This document shows positions 27,598-34,945 of a stretch of DNA of 36,688 nucleotides, piece after piece; position 1 is the first letter of the stretch, and every line of letters starts with the position of its first letter. The stretch covers positions 1 through 36,688 of the forward strand of contig JAJRWX010000081.1 in the NCBI GenBank assembly GCA_024276605.1, in the 5' to 3' direction. Under the pieces are notes generated by a model. That model saw only the letters and a program-made list of their open reading frames with translations, ran no database searches and was not told the DNA's origin. Origin of the DNA: Planctomycetota bacterium (GTDB taxonomy: Bacteria > Planctomycetota > Phycisphaerae > UBA1845). A program made the position numbers and the translations under genes.

Positions 27598-28743
27598 TCA
27601 ATCTTCCTCCCCTGATGAAGCATCCAGCATGCTGCCAAAGAAATCCACCGTACGGGCAGCCTCCAGCAACTCGCGGCGACGGCCAAGACGCCGCTCCTTT
27701 AGAAGTCGATTGATCAGATCGAGAATCGTCCGACGTTGAGCCGGGTCAGAAGGGTCGACGCGACGCGCTTGCATGTCGTGCCCGTATTCCAATATGGTGC
27801 AAGCATCATGACAGGATTTGCACAAAGATCGGAGATCTTCATTCGTCTCGTGGCCGACGTTGCTGTAATCCACGTGATGCACTTCCTCGGCAGGTGATTT
27901 GCAAAAGACACAAAGGTAATTGTCAAGTAGCAGACGAGCTTGTCTTGCGTTCTTCCACTGCTGAGACGTGTAATCGACCCGCCGTACTCGAGGTTGATCA
28001 GTGAGATTACAAAGCGCATTTTCCACGGGAACAGTAATCTGATCTTTGATCACCCATCGCGGGTCATGACTGTAAAAGCCAAAGACCTGTGGAACATCAT
28101 GAACAAGTATTGCGCTGTCAGGTGCGGGTGTTCCCGCTGGGTGTTCAATATAAATGTCGAGCGTCTGCATGGAGCCTTGCCCATGATCATCAATGGTCGG
28201 CATTCGAGGTTGCCACGCAACCGAAGAAAGTGCTTTTTTCAAATCATGAAAGATCTCCACGCCCACCAAAACCGGCTTGCCCGGAATACAGCTCTTGCGT
28301 CCAAGGAATATAGGCCACACCGGATCGTCCAGCGCGCAGGCACAATCGTTGATTGTGTCGGAAGGCCCTTGGAGCGCGATGAGAAACGAAGCATCGTAAA
28401 GATACTGACGGCGGGAAAGCAAGGTCTCTTCTTTGCCGGTCGATTGGGTCTTTTTGATTTTGCCATCGGCACTCCGAATGCCAATTTTCGCTCCTACGGT
28501 ATGGTAATCCCAATCGGTGGTTCCGTGTCGATCTACGCGCACGCCCATCTGAAGTAACGCAAGTCGCTTCAGTTTTGGCGGCGAATCTTCACGACGAACC
28601 CCCATAGCACAAAGCAGCATTCCCAACACGCCGGATTTACTGGGGTAACCATCGGTACGCCGCAGCTGAAAACGCGATGAGGTTCCCCATGATTGCATGG
28701 GACCAGCCAGACGAAGAAACAGAGTATTACCATCTTTGCTCAT
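27598..28743 (-). CDS. cas5e: Cas5e fused to a C-terminal HNH nuclease domain
   Basis: The 381-residue product is far longer than Cas5e alone (about 225-240). Residues 1-245 are a normal Cas5e RAMP: FLRLAGPMQSWG at the N-terminus, then RRTDGYPSKSGVLGMLLCAMG and YHTVGAKIG, ending near PRWVIKDQITVP. Residues about 262-345 are a zinc-ribbon HNH domain: CVFC (278-281), AEEVHHVDYSN (H289, H290), NEDLRSLCKSCH (N301, C308, C311, H312). Thus the zinc cysteines and the His-Asn-His triad are all present. Residues 345-381 are a basic helix and acidic tail. Cas5 caps the crRNA 5' handle next to Cas8, near the PAM. An HNH there could cut the target DNA. It overlaps cas7 by 4 nt (ATGA) and abuts cas6. HNH-fused Cas5 variants of I-E are known but rare. 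Confidence 0.95.
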   Translation of the reverse strand: MSKDGNTLFLRLAGPMQSWGTSSRFQLRRTDGYPSKSGVLGMLLCAMGVRREDSPPKLKRLALLQMGVRVDRHGTTDWDYHTVGAKIGIRSADGKIKKTQSTGKEETLLSRRQYLYDASFLIALQGPSDTINDCACALDDPVWPIFLGRKSCIPGKPVLVGVEIFHDLKKALSSVAWQPRMPTIDDHGQGSMQTLDIYIEHPAGTPAPDSAILVHDVPQVFGFYSHDPRWVIKDQITVPVENALCNLTDQPRVRRVDYTSQQWKNARQARLLLDNYLCVFCKSPAEEVHHVDYSNVGHETNEDLRSLCKSCHDACTILEYGHDMQARRVDPSDPAQRRTILDLINRLLKERRLGRRRELLEAARTVDFFGSMLDASSGEED

Positions 28744-29969
28744 GCCATTGCCTCTGTTTTCTCCAGCGCATCGACAACGGATTTGACAAGATCCTCCAGA
28801 CTCTTAAAGGATGTCGCTCCATTGACCTCGACCGAATCAGCAGACCCCACCGCAAGGAGAAACCGACGCATATCTAGAGGTGCGAAGGCGGTTGCGACGG
28901 ATTTAATATAGGAGCTCAAAGCTTTCGCAGATTCGGTCATGAGATTGCGACCCTCTACGGGCTGGAGAAAAGCGTTGGCATAGCTGATCGGATGCTTTTT
29001 CCCAGATATTTCAACCAGAATCAGTTCGGGGACGCCGTGTGCAGCAAAGCTGTTTTGTTTGCCCGTGGGATTGGCGAGTGCCGAAGCACAGACAAGATTA
29101 CCGACCGCATTTGCCGAGTCTTTATCCTCCCATGAAAGATGCTTCTTCAAAGCGTCAAAGTCAACGTTGAGGTACTTATAATAGACCGATGCGTTGAAAA
29201 ATGTTTCTGTATCTCCGGAGCCGAGAAAGGCAGCTCCCATCTGATCCGTCTGCGTCGAGGCATACTCTCGTTTCCGGTCGTCCATGGCTGTGAAGTAATC
29301 GCTCTCGATCATTGTCTCATGCGTGCTGATCGCGTGGGCCACCTGACAGGTCGCCTCAACGTTCACCACCAGATCGCTGGTTGTCATTCTCCCAAATAGG
29401 GCGATATCGACGGTTAGTGTTTCGCTTGCCTTAAATATCTCACTTTCAAATTTCTCAATTTTGTCATACCCGTTCTTGTTCTTTTTGCCGTTGATCCACT
29501 CTTTGTAGATGCTCTCGTTGTCCTTCTTCAGGCGTGAGATCAACTCAGCTATTTTTTGAGCAAAGAGGGGCGGAAAGTAAACCAGTTGACCAGTCTTGTC
29601 CGCAACATCGTCTCCGGTTGAATTAGTGTTTTTTGAGTCGTTCTTTTCCCGAGCGTCGTCGGAACTTGACTTCTCTGATTTGAATTTCTTCCCTAGCGCC
29701 GTCTTGATCTTGCTCAAGTCCTTATTGGGAAAATCGGATTCTTTCAGTTTATCCGCGACCATTCGGGGCAAGTATAGTGTGCGGTCCGCAAGTGCATCTC
29801 CAAATGCCTCTCTGAATTGAGAAGAATGCCGGATATTTCGCTTGAGACACTGGCTGCTGATGCGTCCGCGCGTCACGCCACCGAAGATGCACTTCTTTGG
29901 CTGTCCGGTATCGTCGCGGTTGAGGTTTCCCGGCGGCATGCTTTGAAGCATGTGGATTTGAACAAACAT
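28740..29969 (-). CDS. cas7e: Cas7e (Cse4/CasC) Cascade backbone subunit
   Basis: The 409-residue backbone protein polymerises along the crRNA. The N-terminus MFVQIHMLQSMPPGNLNRDD with KCIFGGVTRGRISSQCLKR is diagnostic for Cas7e. Further matches are TLTVDIALFGRM (about 184-195) and the VEATCQVAHAISTHE segment that follows. Residues about 96-130 form a low-complexity Ser/Lys/Asp insertion (SEKSSSDDAREKND), making the protein longer than the 360 residues of E. coli. The start has AAAGGAA upstream. It lies 22 nt after cas8e, with no room for the cse2/cas11 gene that normally sits here, and its end overlaps cas5 by 4 nt. Confidence 0.97.
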   Translation of the reverse strand: MFVQIHMLQSMPPGNLNRDDTGQPKKCIFGGVTRGRISSQCLKRNIRHSSQFREAFGDALADRTLYLPRMVADKLKESDFPNKDLSKIKTALGKKFKSEKSSSDDAREKNDSKNTNSTGDDVADKTGQLVYFPPLFAQKIAELISRLKKDNESIYKEWINGKKNKNGYDKIEKFESEIFKASETLTVDIALFGRMTTSDLVVNVEATCQVAHAISTHETMIESDYFTAMDDRKREYASTQTDQMGAAFLGSGDTETFFNASVYYKYLNVDFDALKKHLSWEDKDSANAVGNLVCASALANPTGKQNSFAAHGVPELILVEISGKKHPISYANAFLQPVEGRNLMTESAKALSSYIKSVATAFAPLDMRRFLLAVGSADSVEVNGATSFKSLEDLVKSVVDALEKTEAMA

Positions 29970-29991
29970 GGGGATATTCCTTTCGTAAGTA

Positions 29992-31671
29992 TCAATTGAT
30001 CAGTTGATCGAGGGCGGAACAAAGTCCTGCCCAGTCAACCCTCTCGGGTTTTCGTTGTCGCATGTTCTTGTCAAGGGCACTGCGAAGTTCGGCTTCCAAT
30101 CGGCGTCCACGTGGGAATGAAACCGGATAGAGAGACGCCGACTTTCCCTTGCTGCGCTCATTCAATTGACGCTTCGGAAAAGTGCTGAGCGGGCAAAAAG
30201 CCTTGTTCCATGACACGCGAGCGAAGGATGGGGCGGCGGCCATAAGTTTCAGAACCATCCATGCTACTTTTCGGGACGGGAGGTCTTGGACTCCCTTGCT
30301 GCGTAATCCCCAGTACAAGCCGCTTAGTACATCGAATCCTCCGGGTGAATCATGCATATCCCGGTATGCGGAATTTAACAATGCAACCCAATCCGTACGT
30401 GTAAGAAGTTTCGCGGCTGCTTGCACAAATCGCTTAGCACCTGTAGAGGGAGTACGTGTGGGCTTTCTCCAACCGTCAATACCCTGTGTCCTTTGTGGTG
30501 ATCGATTATCGGGTAAGTAATTACAGATACTACCTGGCAAAAGACTTGGCAGATCGAGTTGTCGGTGGTCAAAAGTCTTGTTGTTTGCCGGATTTGTGCA
30601 GGGAATCACGAGTTGCCAACTGCCGTGGTTTGAGTTCCCCTTGACGACTGCCGATTGCGGAGGTGAATGATCTTTTTTTCCAACCAGCGCGCCGAGATCT
30701 CGACCGATTGCAGCCCATTCTTCCTTCGTACTTTTCATCGTTTTATACTTATTTATCGTCCGGTGCTTATCGGATTCGGCACTGGGGTAGAAGGCAGCGG
30801 GATCCTGCCATTCAAACGGATTATTGTCTGATCGTTTTTTTGTATTCTTGTTCTTGTTGTACACGATAGGGCCGACGACAGAGACTCCAGACTTGCCGCA
30901 TCTCCAGCAAGTTTTCAAATTTTTGTGTGAATCCAAGAAAACACATCGCGGGTTCCAGGTGAAAGCTTCAAGATATGGGATAGTGGCACCCGCATCAGCC
31001 GGTTCGAAGTGTCCGGACCATTGCGCTCGCCCTGCATTGACATCCAAGGGTATGAGATTTAGGCCAAGTGTGAATGCTAAGTTCTTGCCCGATGCGATGG
31101 CCATGATCGGTGGGGCATTGTGTATAGAAGGGGTCAAACCTGCGCCGCCGGATTGGCTCCAAGGGATCAATCGAAGCATACCTAATGATGCACACGGAAG
31201 ACATATACACGCTTTCTTGTCGTCACCATGATGAAAGTGGGCGACGTTGGTACCCGAAGCGAGTTCAGCAAACAGGGAGCCAGCGGATTTTTGGGCTCTT
31301 GCGTTTTTCAATTTTTGGTCTTGCAAAAAAGGAACCTTGTCATCGAAGAGGTTGAAATAGTTTGCTTCTCTTTCGATGGCATCAAACACTTTCGATGGCA
31401 AGCAATCTGACAAAAGAATATCCCGCAGCTTTTCTACCCCTTCCGCTTCATCTGCTTTCCAATAAAGCAACGTCAGAAGAAAACGGTGTGCGGCGAACAT
31501 ATCTAGCGGACTTGAAGATGAAATGCAGCGGATATCCATTGCCCTTTTCATGGCGTCTAATGGAGAACAAACTAGGGGCTCGGAATTTAAGTTTATTACG
31601 TGTAGCCATGTGCTGGTAAGCACGTTCCAGTCCATCATCCGTTGAGAGGAGTCTTGCTTTATGCTGGACAT
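29992..31671 (-). CDS. cas8e: Cas8e (Cse1/CasA) large Cascade subunit
   Basis: The 559-residue large subunit recognises the PAM and starts R-loop formation. Matching features are the N-terminal AHRFLLTLLYWKADE, the YFNLFDDKVPFLQ motif (about 105-117), and the central AHFHHGD loop. Two CxxC pairs, C157/C160 and C255/C258, form a likely zinc site. The C-terminal helical bundle runs from about 405 to 559. The protein is about 55 residues longer than E. coli CasA. The start at 31671 has GGAGGG upstream and overlaps the stop of a 54-aa ORF (TAATG). A possible internal start lies at an ATT (residue 397), 9 nt after AAAGGA; if used it would give a 163-residue C-terminal product, the size of Cas11. 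That is speculative. Confidence 0.93.
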   Translation of the reverse strand: MSSIKQDSSQRMMDWNVLTSTWLHVINLNSEPLVCSPLDAMKRAMDIRCISSSSPLDMFAAHRFLLTLLYWKADEAEGVEKLRDILLSDCLPSKVFDAIEREANYFNLFDDKVPFLQDQKLKNARAQKSAGSLFAELASGTNVAHFHHGDDKKACICLPCASLGMLRLIPWSQSGGAGLTPSIHNAPPIMAIASGKNLAFTLGLNLIPLDVNAGRAQWSGHFEPADAGATIPYLEAFTWNPRCVFLDSHKNLKTCWRCGKSGVSVVGPIVYNKNKNTKKRSDNNPFEWQDPAAFYPSAESDKHRTINKYKTMKSTKEEWAAIGRDLGALVGKKDHSPPQSAVVKGNSNHGSWQLVIPCTNPANNKTFDHRQLDLPSLLPGSICNYLPDNRSPQRTQGIDGWRKPTRTPSTGAKRFVQAAAKLLTRTDWVALLNSAYRDMHDSPGGFDVLSGLYWGLRSKGVQDLPSRKVAWMVLKLMAAAPSFARVSWNKAFCPLSTFPKRQLNERSKGKSASLYPVSFPRGRRLEAELRSALDKNMRQRKPERVDWAGLCSALDQLIN

Positions 31672-31835
31672 TATCCCTCCGTATCCTCTAGGAAGTTTGA
31701 AGCGTTGAACTGAGGTACGGTGGGAACAAGTATATTAACCCAGAGATGGTTGTTCACCGGAAAATGAGAAAGTTCGAGTTCCACTCGGGATGCTAGTGGG
31801 ACGGGGTTGTTAATGAGAGACTTGTGGGTTTTCAT
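31671..31835 (-). CDS. 54-aa ORF coupled to cas8e, function unknown
   Basis: The minus-strand ORF starts at ATG 31835 with AGGGA 5 nt upstream and stops with TAA at 31673-31671, overlapping the cas8e ATG by one base (TAATG). The product begins MKTHKSLINNPVPLASRVEL and ends PQFNASNFLEDTEG. It has no Cys, no signal peptide and a protein-like composition with a central beta-rich part (HLWVNILVPTV). I do not recognise a family. Stop-start overlap strongly suggests that it is translated and that its translation feeds cas8e. It could be a leader peptide that sets cas8e expression, or a small accessory protein of the complex. It is too small for Cas11. Confidence 0.6.
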   Translation of the reverse strand: MKTHKSLINNPVPLASRVELELSHFPVNNHLWVNILVPTVPQFNASNFLEDTEG

Positions 31836-31871
31836 GAAATTCCCTGTAACTCTTTAGCTTCAACAGCTTAC

Positions 31872-31923
31872 AAAAAAAGCCCGGAGGATCTCTGCCTCGG
31901 GGCCTCCGTTAACTAATCGGGCC
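31872..31923 (-). terminator. Rho-independent terminator or attenuator
   Basis: On the minus strand a nested hairpin is formed: outer arms GCCCG/CGGGC (31918-31922 with 31879-31883) and inner arms GGAGG/CCTCC (31903-31907 with 31883-31887), followed by seven T (31872-31878 on plus as A). It lies 120 nt after the vsr stop and 36 nt before the 54-aa ORF. It can end the methyltransferase-vsr transcript. Because so little room remains for a cas promoter, it may also act as an attenuator of the cas operon. Confidence 0.7.
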
Positions 31924-32043
31924 TGAGAATTCAGGCAAAATAAAAATGACTCCCCGAGAACGCACCAACGCGAATTGCCCAACCGGAGATCGCCATCTTG
32001 AAGCCCATCCTGCGCTTCCGTGCTGCATGACCTGCCGCACTCA

Positions 32044-32454
32044 TCAGGGACGCTCCAAGAAGGCTTCGAGCTTCTTCTTCAGACGGCTTGGTTGGCGTGT
32101 TTCGCATTCCCAAACGACGCACACCGACCATCCGTCGCGCCTGAGCTTCCGCATGTTCCGCCGATCCGGTTCCATATTCCCCGCAAACTTCTTGGCCCAA
32201 AACTGGGCGTTGGTCTTCGGGCGTGGCCGACCATACTTGCATCGGTGGCGGTGGAAAAAACAACCGTGTACGAAGATCAGCTTTCTGTGGCGTGGCAGTA
32301 CCAGGTCAGGCCGTCCGGGGAGATCGCGCCGGTAGAGCCGGAACCTGTAGCCCATTGCGTGGACAGCCCGTCGCACGACCAGTTCCGGTTTGGTGTCCGC
32401 ACCACGGATACGCGACATGCAATAAGATCGCTGGTCAGGCGTCAGGACATCCAT
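32044..32454 (-). CDS. vsr: Very short patch repair endonuclease Vsr
   Basis: The 136-residue Vsr endonuclease nicks next to T:G mismatches that arise by deamination of 5-methylcytosine, starting repair back to C:G. Family motifs: MSRIRGADTKPE (residues 13-24), GRPDLVLP with catalytic D50, FVHGCFFHRH (H63, H68, and zinc ligand C65), and the C-terminal VVWECET. Length matches E. coli Vsr (156) minus a short N-terminal arm. It follows the C5 methyltransferase gene by 68 nt on the same strand, the usual arrangement. AGGA lies just before the ATG. It is followed by a hairpin terminator. Confidence 0.95.
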   Translation of the reverse strand: MDVLTPDQRSYCMSRIRGADTKPELVVRRAVHAMGYRFRLYRRDLPGRPDLVLPRHRKLIFVHGCFFHRHRCKYGRPRPKTNAQFWAKKFAGNMEPDRRNMRKLRRDGWSVCVVWECETRQPSRLKKKLEAFLERP

Positions 32455-32522
32455 CCTGCTGCATCCCTTTCGATTCGCCCGCGTCGTGAAAAGCCATCTG
32501 GCGGACTACCCCGTTGACGGCC

Positions 32523-33959
32523 TCATGCCACGCGCACGAATAGGCGGAGAGAATCCGTCCGCCCCGAGCGCCGGCGTTTTTCGGTTATCACGCCAGCCGC
32601 CTTTAGTTGCGTGCGGAGAGCTGACGCGATGGCATAGGCCATCAGCGGCGGCACCGAGTTGCCGATCTGCTTGAAGCCATCATTCATCGCGCCACAGAAG
32701 CGGAAACCGTCAGGGAAGCTCTGGAGTCTGGCGGCCTCCCGTACCGAGATTGTTCGTGCCTGGTCAGAATCGTAGTGAATGTGCGAGTAGGTATCTTTCC
32801 CAAGGTGAGCCGTAACCGTCCGCGCGGGGGCATACGCCTCCATCTTCCGCCACTTGTTCGGAAACTTTGAGGGGTCGTATGGCGGCACGCATGCCCGGCG
32901 CAGCTCCTGATACTGCTCTCCATGGCTACGCAGACTCTTGCCGCGCCGGCGCTCCTCTGCGGCAAGTCGTCTGACGAAGCGGCGTTCCGCAATCTGGTGC
33001 GCCTCTGGATACTGATCGCCCGGCTTCATGTTCCGGAAGATCGTGTAGTCACGCGGCGTGTAGCGGATCACATGGTCAGCCGGAGGCGGAGCTTGCTCCA
33101 AACCTGGCCATGATCGCATCAGCCGCTGGTAGCCGTTCCTCGCCGGACGGTTGTACGCGATCTCCGTGAGGAATCGCCGAGCGCCCGCCCTCGACTTCAT
33201 ATGCCGCAGATGCTCCGTTATGGCGGGCAAATCGCCGAGAGCCTGCCCCGTTGTGATCGCCGATGCCGGATTCAGCACGCGCTCGAAGTCCTCCGTGTAG
33301 TAGTCGTGTGGTTCGAGAACGGGAATGCTGTCATCTCGTCCGTGCCGGGATGTGGCGTACCCAACAGGGAGGTCAACCGCATGCGTGAGGCTGGGAAACT
33401 GCGGCGCTTGCTGTAAGTGTCCATCCAATCCGATAAGTAAAAGCCGTTCGCGCATCTGCGGCACACCGAACCATGCTGCGTTCAGAATAGCGTATCGAAC
33501 CTCGTAACCCAAAGCAGCCCCGGTCGCCGCAATCTCCTCGGCAATGTTGCGGCCACCAAAACGAGCGATGTCCCTCACATTCTCCATCACGAACGCCGCC
33601 GGGCGCAGGCTTTCAACGAATCGGAAGAAATGTGTGTAGTAGGACACGCGGGGGTCGCTCAGGTGAGCGAGCCGCTCGCCGGCAATTTCCCGGAGCTTCG
33701 CGCGACCGATCCGGGCGAACGGCTGGCAAGGAGGGCCTCCAATGATAACGTCGACGCGGGAACCCTCGTACTCGCGGGCATCCACCTGGCGGATGTCACG
33801 AGGCTTGCTGGAAACGCAGGCCGCATGAAAGTTGGCTGCATAGGTCGCGTGAGGCACGGCTGCCAACTCGATACCATCCACGATCTCGAATCCGGCGGCA
33901 TCAAACCCGAGTGAGAATCCGCCGCACCCAGCAAACAAATCAAGAACTCGTCCCCGCAA
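32523..33959 (-). CDS. C5 cytosine-specific DNA methyltransferase
   Basis: The frame is open to 34139, but the best start is TTG at 33959: GGAGGTG lies 7 nt upstream, and the protein then begins MRGRVLDLFAGCGG as in most family members. This gives 478 residues. Motifs: I DLFAGCGGFSLGF (7-19), IV GGPPCQPF with catalytic C78, VI ENVRD (E126), IX VREAARLQSFPDGF and X QIGNSVPPLMAYAIA. The target-recognition region between VIII and IX is long (about 200 residues). It transfers a methyl group from SAM to C5 of cytosine in a DNA site not predictable here. With Vsr and the GHKL ATPase it forms a modification/defence cluster. Base composition is visibly GC-richer than the cas genes. Confidence 0.93.
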   Translation of the reverse strand: MRGRVLDLFAGCGGFSLGFDAAGFEIVDGIELAAVPHATYAANFHAACVSSKPRDIRQVDAREYEGSRVDVIIGGPPCQPFARIGRAKLREIAGERLAHLSDPRVSYYTHFFRFVESLRPAAFVMENVRDIARFGGRNIAEEIAATGAALGYEVRYAILNAAWFGVPQMRERLLLIGLDGHLQQAPQFPSLTHAVDLPVGYATSRHGRDDSIPVLEPHDYYTEDFERVLNPASAITTGQALGDLPAITEHLRHMKSRAGARRFLTEIAYNRPARNGYQRLMRSWPGLEQAPPPADHVIRYTPRDYTIFRNMKPGDQYPEAHQIAERRFVRRLAAEERRRGKSLRSHGEQYQELRRACVPPYDPSKFPNKWRKMEAYAPARTVTAHLGKDTYSHIHYDSDQARTISVREAARLQSFPDGFRFCGAMNDGFKQIGNSVPPLMAYAIASALRTQLKAAGVITEKRRRSGRTDSLRLFVRVA

Positions 33960-34268
33960 CAGTGAACACCTCCATGCAAGCCAAACCCTGCTATCCCGTA
34001 GCCTTGACGGCTCTGCATCCGCTCCAGCTACACAAGCCGGCCTGTGACCGCCAATGCACTCGCATTCGGTCACTTGCCACCCGGCGACATGGTGTGGCTG
34101 GAGACCGCACCGCCCCGTCAAGGGCTGGGCAAGAGCCACGCCCCCACGGAGCCGTCCGCCGGGTGGAGCAGGGCCGCTGGCAACGATTTATAGCCGGACG
34201 ACGCGGCCAGGGCAAAAAAACGGCGTCGGCGGGGTTGACAGCCTGTAGTTTCGCTGTATTATACGACC
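33960..34268. other. Divergent intergenic region of the methyltransferase cluster
   Basis: 309 bp, GC-rich, between the methyltransferase (minus) and the 214-aa gene (plus). The strong plus-strand promoter at 34235-34262 lies at its right end. The open frame of the methyltransferase extends into it, but the translated sequence there is not conserved-looking. No inverted operator site is obvious. Confidence 0.5.
34235..34262 (+). promoter_or_regulatory. Sigma-70-type promoter giving a probable leaderless mRNA
   Basis: TTGACA at 34235-34240, a 16-nt spacer, then TATTAT at 34257-34262. The ATG of the next gene starts only 6 nt later at 34269, which is where transcription itself should begin. 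The mRNA would therefore have little or no 5' leader, and no Shine-Dalgarno is present. The -35 is a perfect match to consensus and the -10 differs by one base. Confidence 0.7.
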
Positions 34269-34913
34269 ATGGCTCTTGTGAAGCGTGCAGCTCAACATCT
34301 CCTCGACACCGAGAAAGCCCTCCGCGCCCTTCTTGCCGACGGCGCTTCCAACGGAAGCGACTATGACGATCTGTTCCGTGTTGCCGAGCTGGCCAAGGCC
34401 GTCAGGCGGATGGCTGACGGTGCCACCTCCCACCGACCGCCAGCGACCACGCGGAACGCGGCTGCTGCGACTCGAAAGGTTGGCAAGGTCGGGACAGCAA
34501 CCAAACGTCGACGCAACCCTGCAACAGGCCGATCGCGCGCGAATACCCGTAAGTACCCGGTCTTTCTGCGGACAGGTGACAACCTCATCAAGGTGGCTTG
34601 GTCAAAGTCCTCGAAGGCGGAGTACGAGCATAAAGCTCCGAAGCGGGCGCTAACCGATCTCGTGGCAGTGATCGCTGAGGTCGGCGCACGGCAGGATCAG
34701 TTTACGACTGAGGATGTCATGCCCGTGAAGGATTCGCGCGATAAAACGGAAATCCCAAGCTACCAAGCCTATCTGTGCTTGGCGTGGCTGCGCGAGGCCG
34801 CGTTGGTACAACGGCATGGGCGACAGGGGTATTCGGTAACTGATCCCGAAGGTCTCCGGGGCCAGGTGGATACGCATTGGCAAATGCTCCCGGTCAAGAC
34901 ATTGAACAAGTAG
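34269..34913 (+). CDS. Unknown basic protein of the methyltransferase/GHKL cluster (214 aa)
   Basis: The 214-residue product has three parts: an N-terminal helical segment (residues 1-50, DTEKALRALLADG), a low-complexity basic linker (about 55-95, KRRRNPATGRSRANTRKYP) that could bind nucleic acid, and a C-terminal part (about 96-214) containing KVAWSKSSKAEYEHKAPKRA, SYQAYLCLAWLREAALVQRHG and YSVTDPEG. The last segment has the shape of a winged helix. I recognise no named family. It starts at the ATG of a probable leaderless transcript and is followed 32 nt later by the GHKL ATPase gene, so it is probably a specific partner of that ATPase, perhaps its DNA-binding component. That is inference from position. 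Confidence 0.65.
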   Translation: MALVKRAAQHLLDTEKALRALLADGASNGSDYDDLFRVAELAKAVRRMADGATSHRPPATTRNAAAATRKVGKVGTATKRRRNPATGRSRANTRKYPVFLRTGDNLIKVAWSKSSKAEYEHKAPKRALTDLVAVIAEVGARQDQFTTEDVMPVKDSRDKTEIPSYQAYLCLAWLREAALVQRHGRQGYSVTDPEGLRGQVDTHWQMLPVKTLNK

Positions 34914-34945
34914 CTGTCGCAAACCACTGGTGGAGGACGCGCAGT

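Noticed and set aside
27940-28557. A 205-codon plus-strand frame
   Set aside because: It lies entirely opposite the cas5-HNH gene, whose motifs and overlaps with neighbours are clear.
29970-29991. A missed cse2 gene between cas8e and cas7e
   Set aside because: Only 22 nt are available and no alternative frame within cas8e or cas7e shows Cas11 features.
31931-32263. A 110-codon minus-strand frame near vsr, including a 37-codon end that overlaps the vsr stop
   Set aside because: Most of it is a shadow of vsr; the short end has low complexity and no recognisable product, although its ATG overlaps the vsr TGA.
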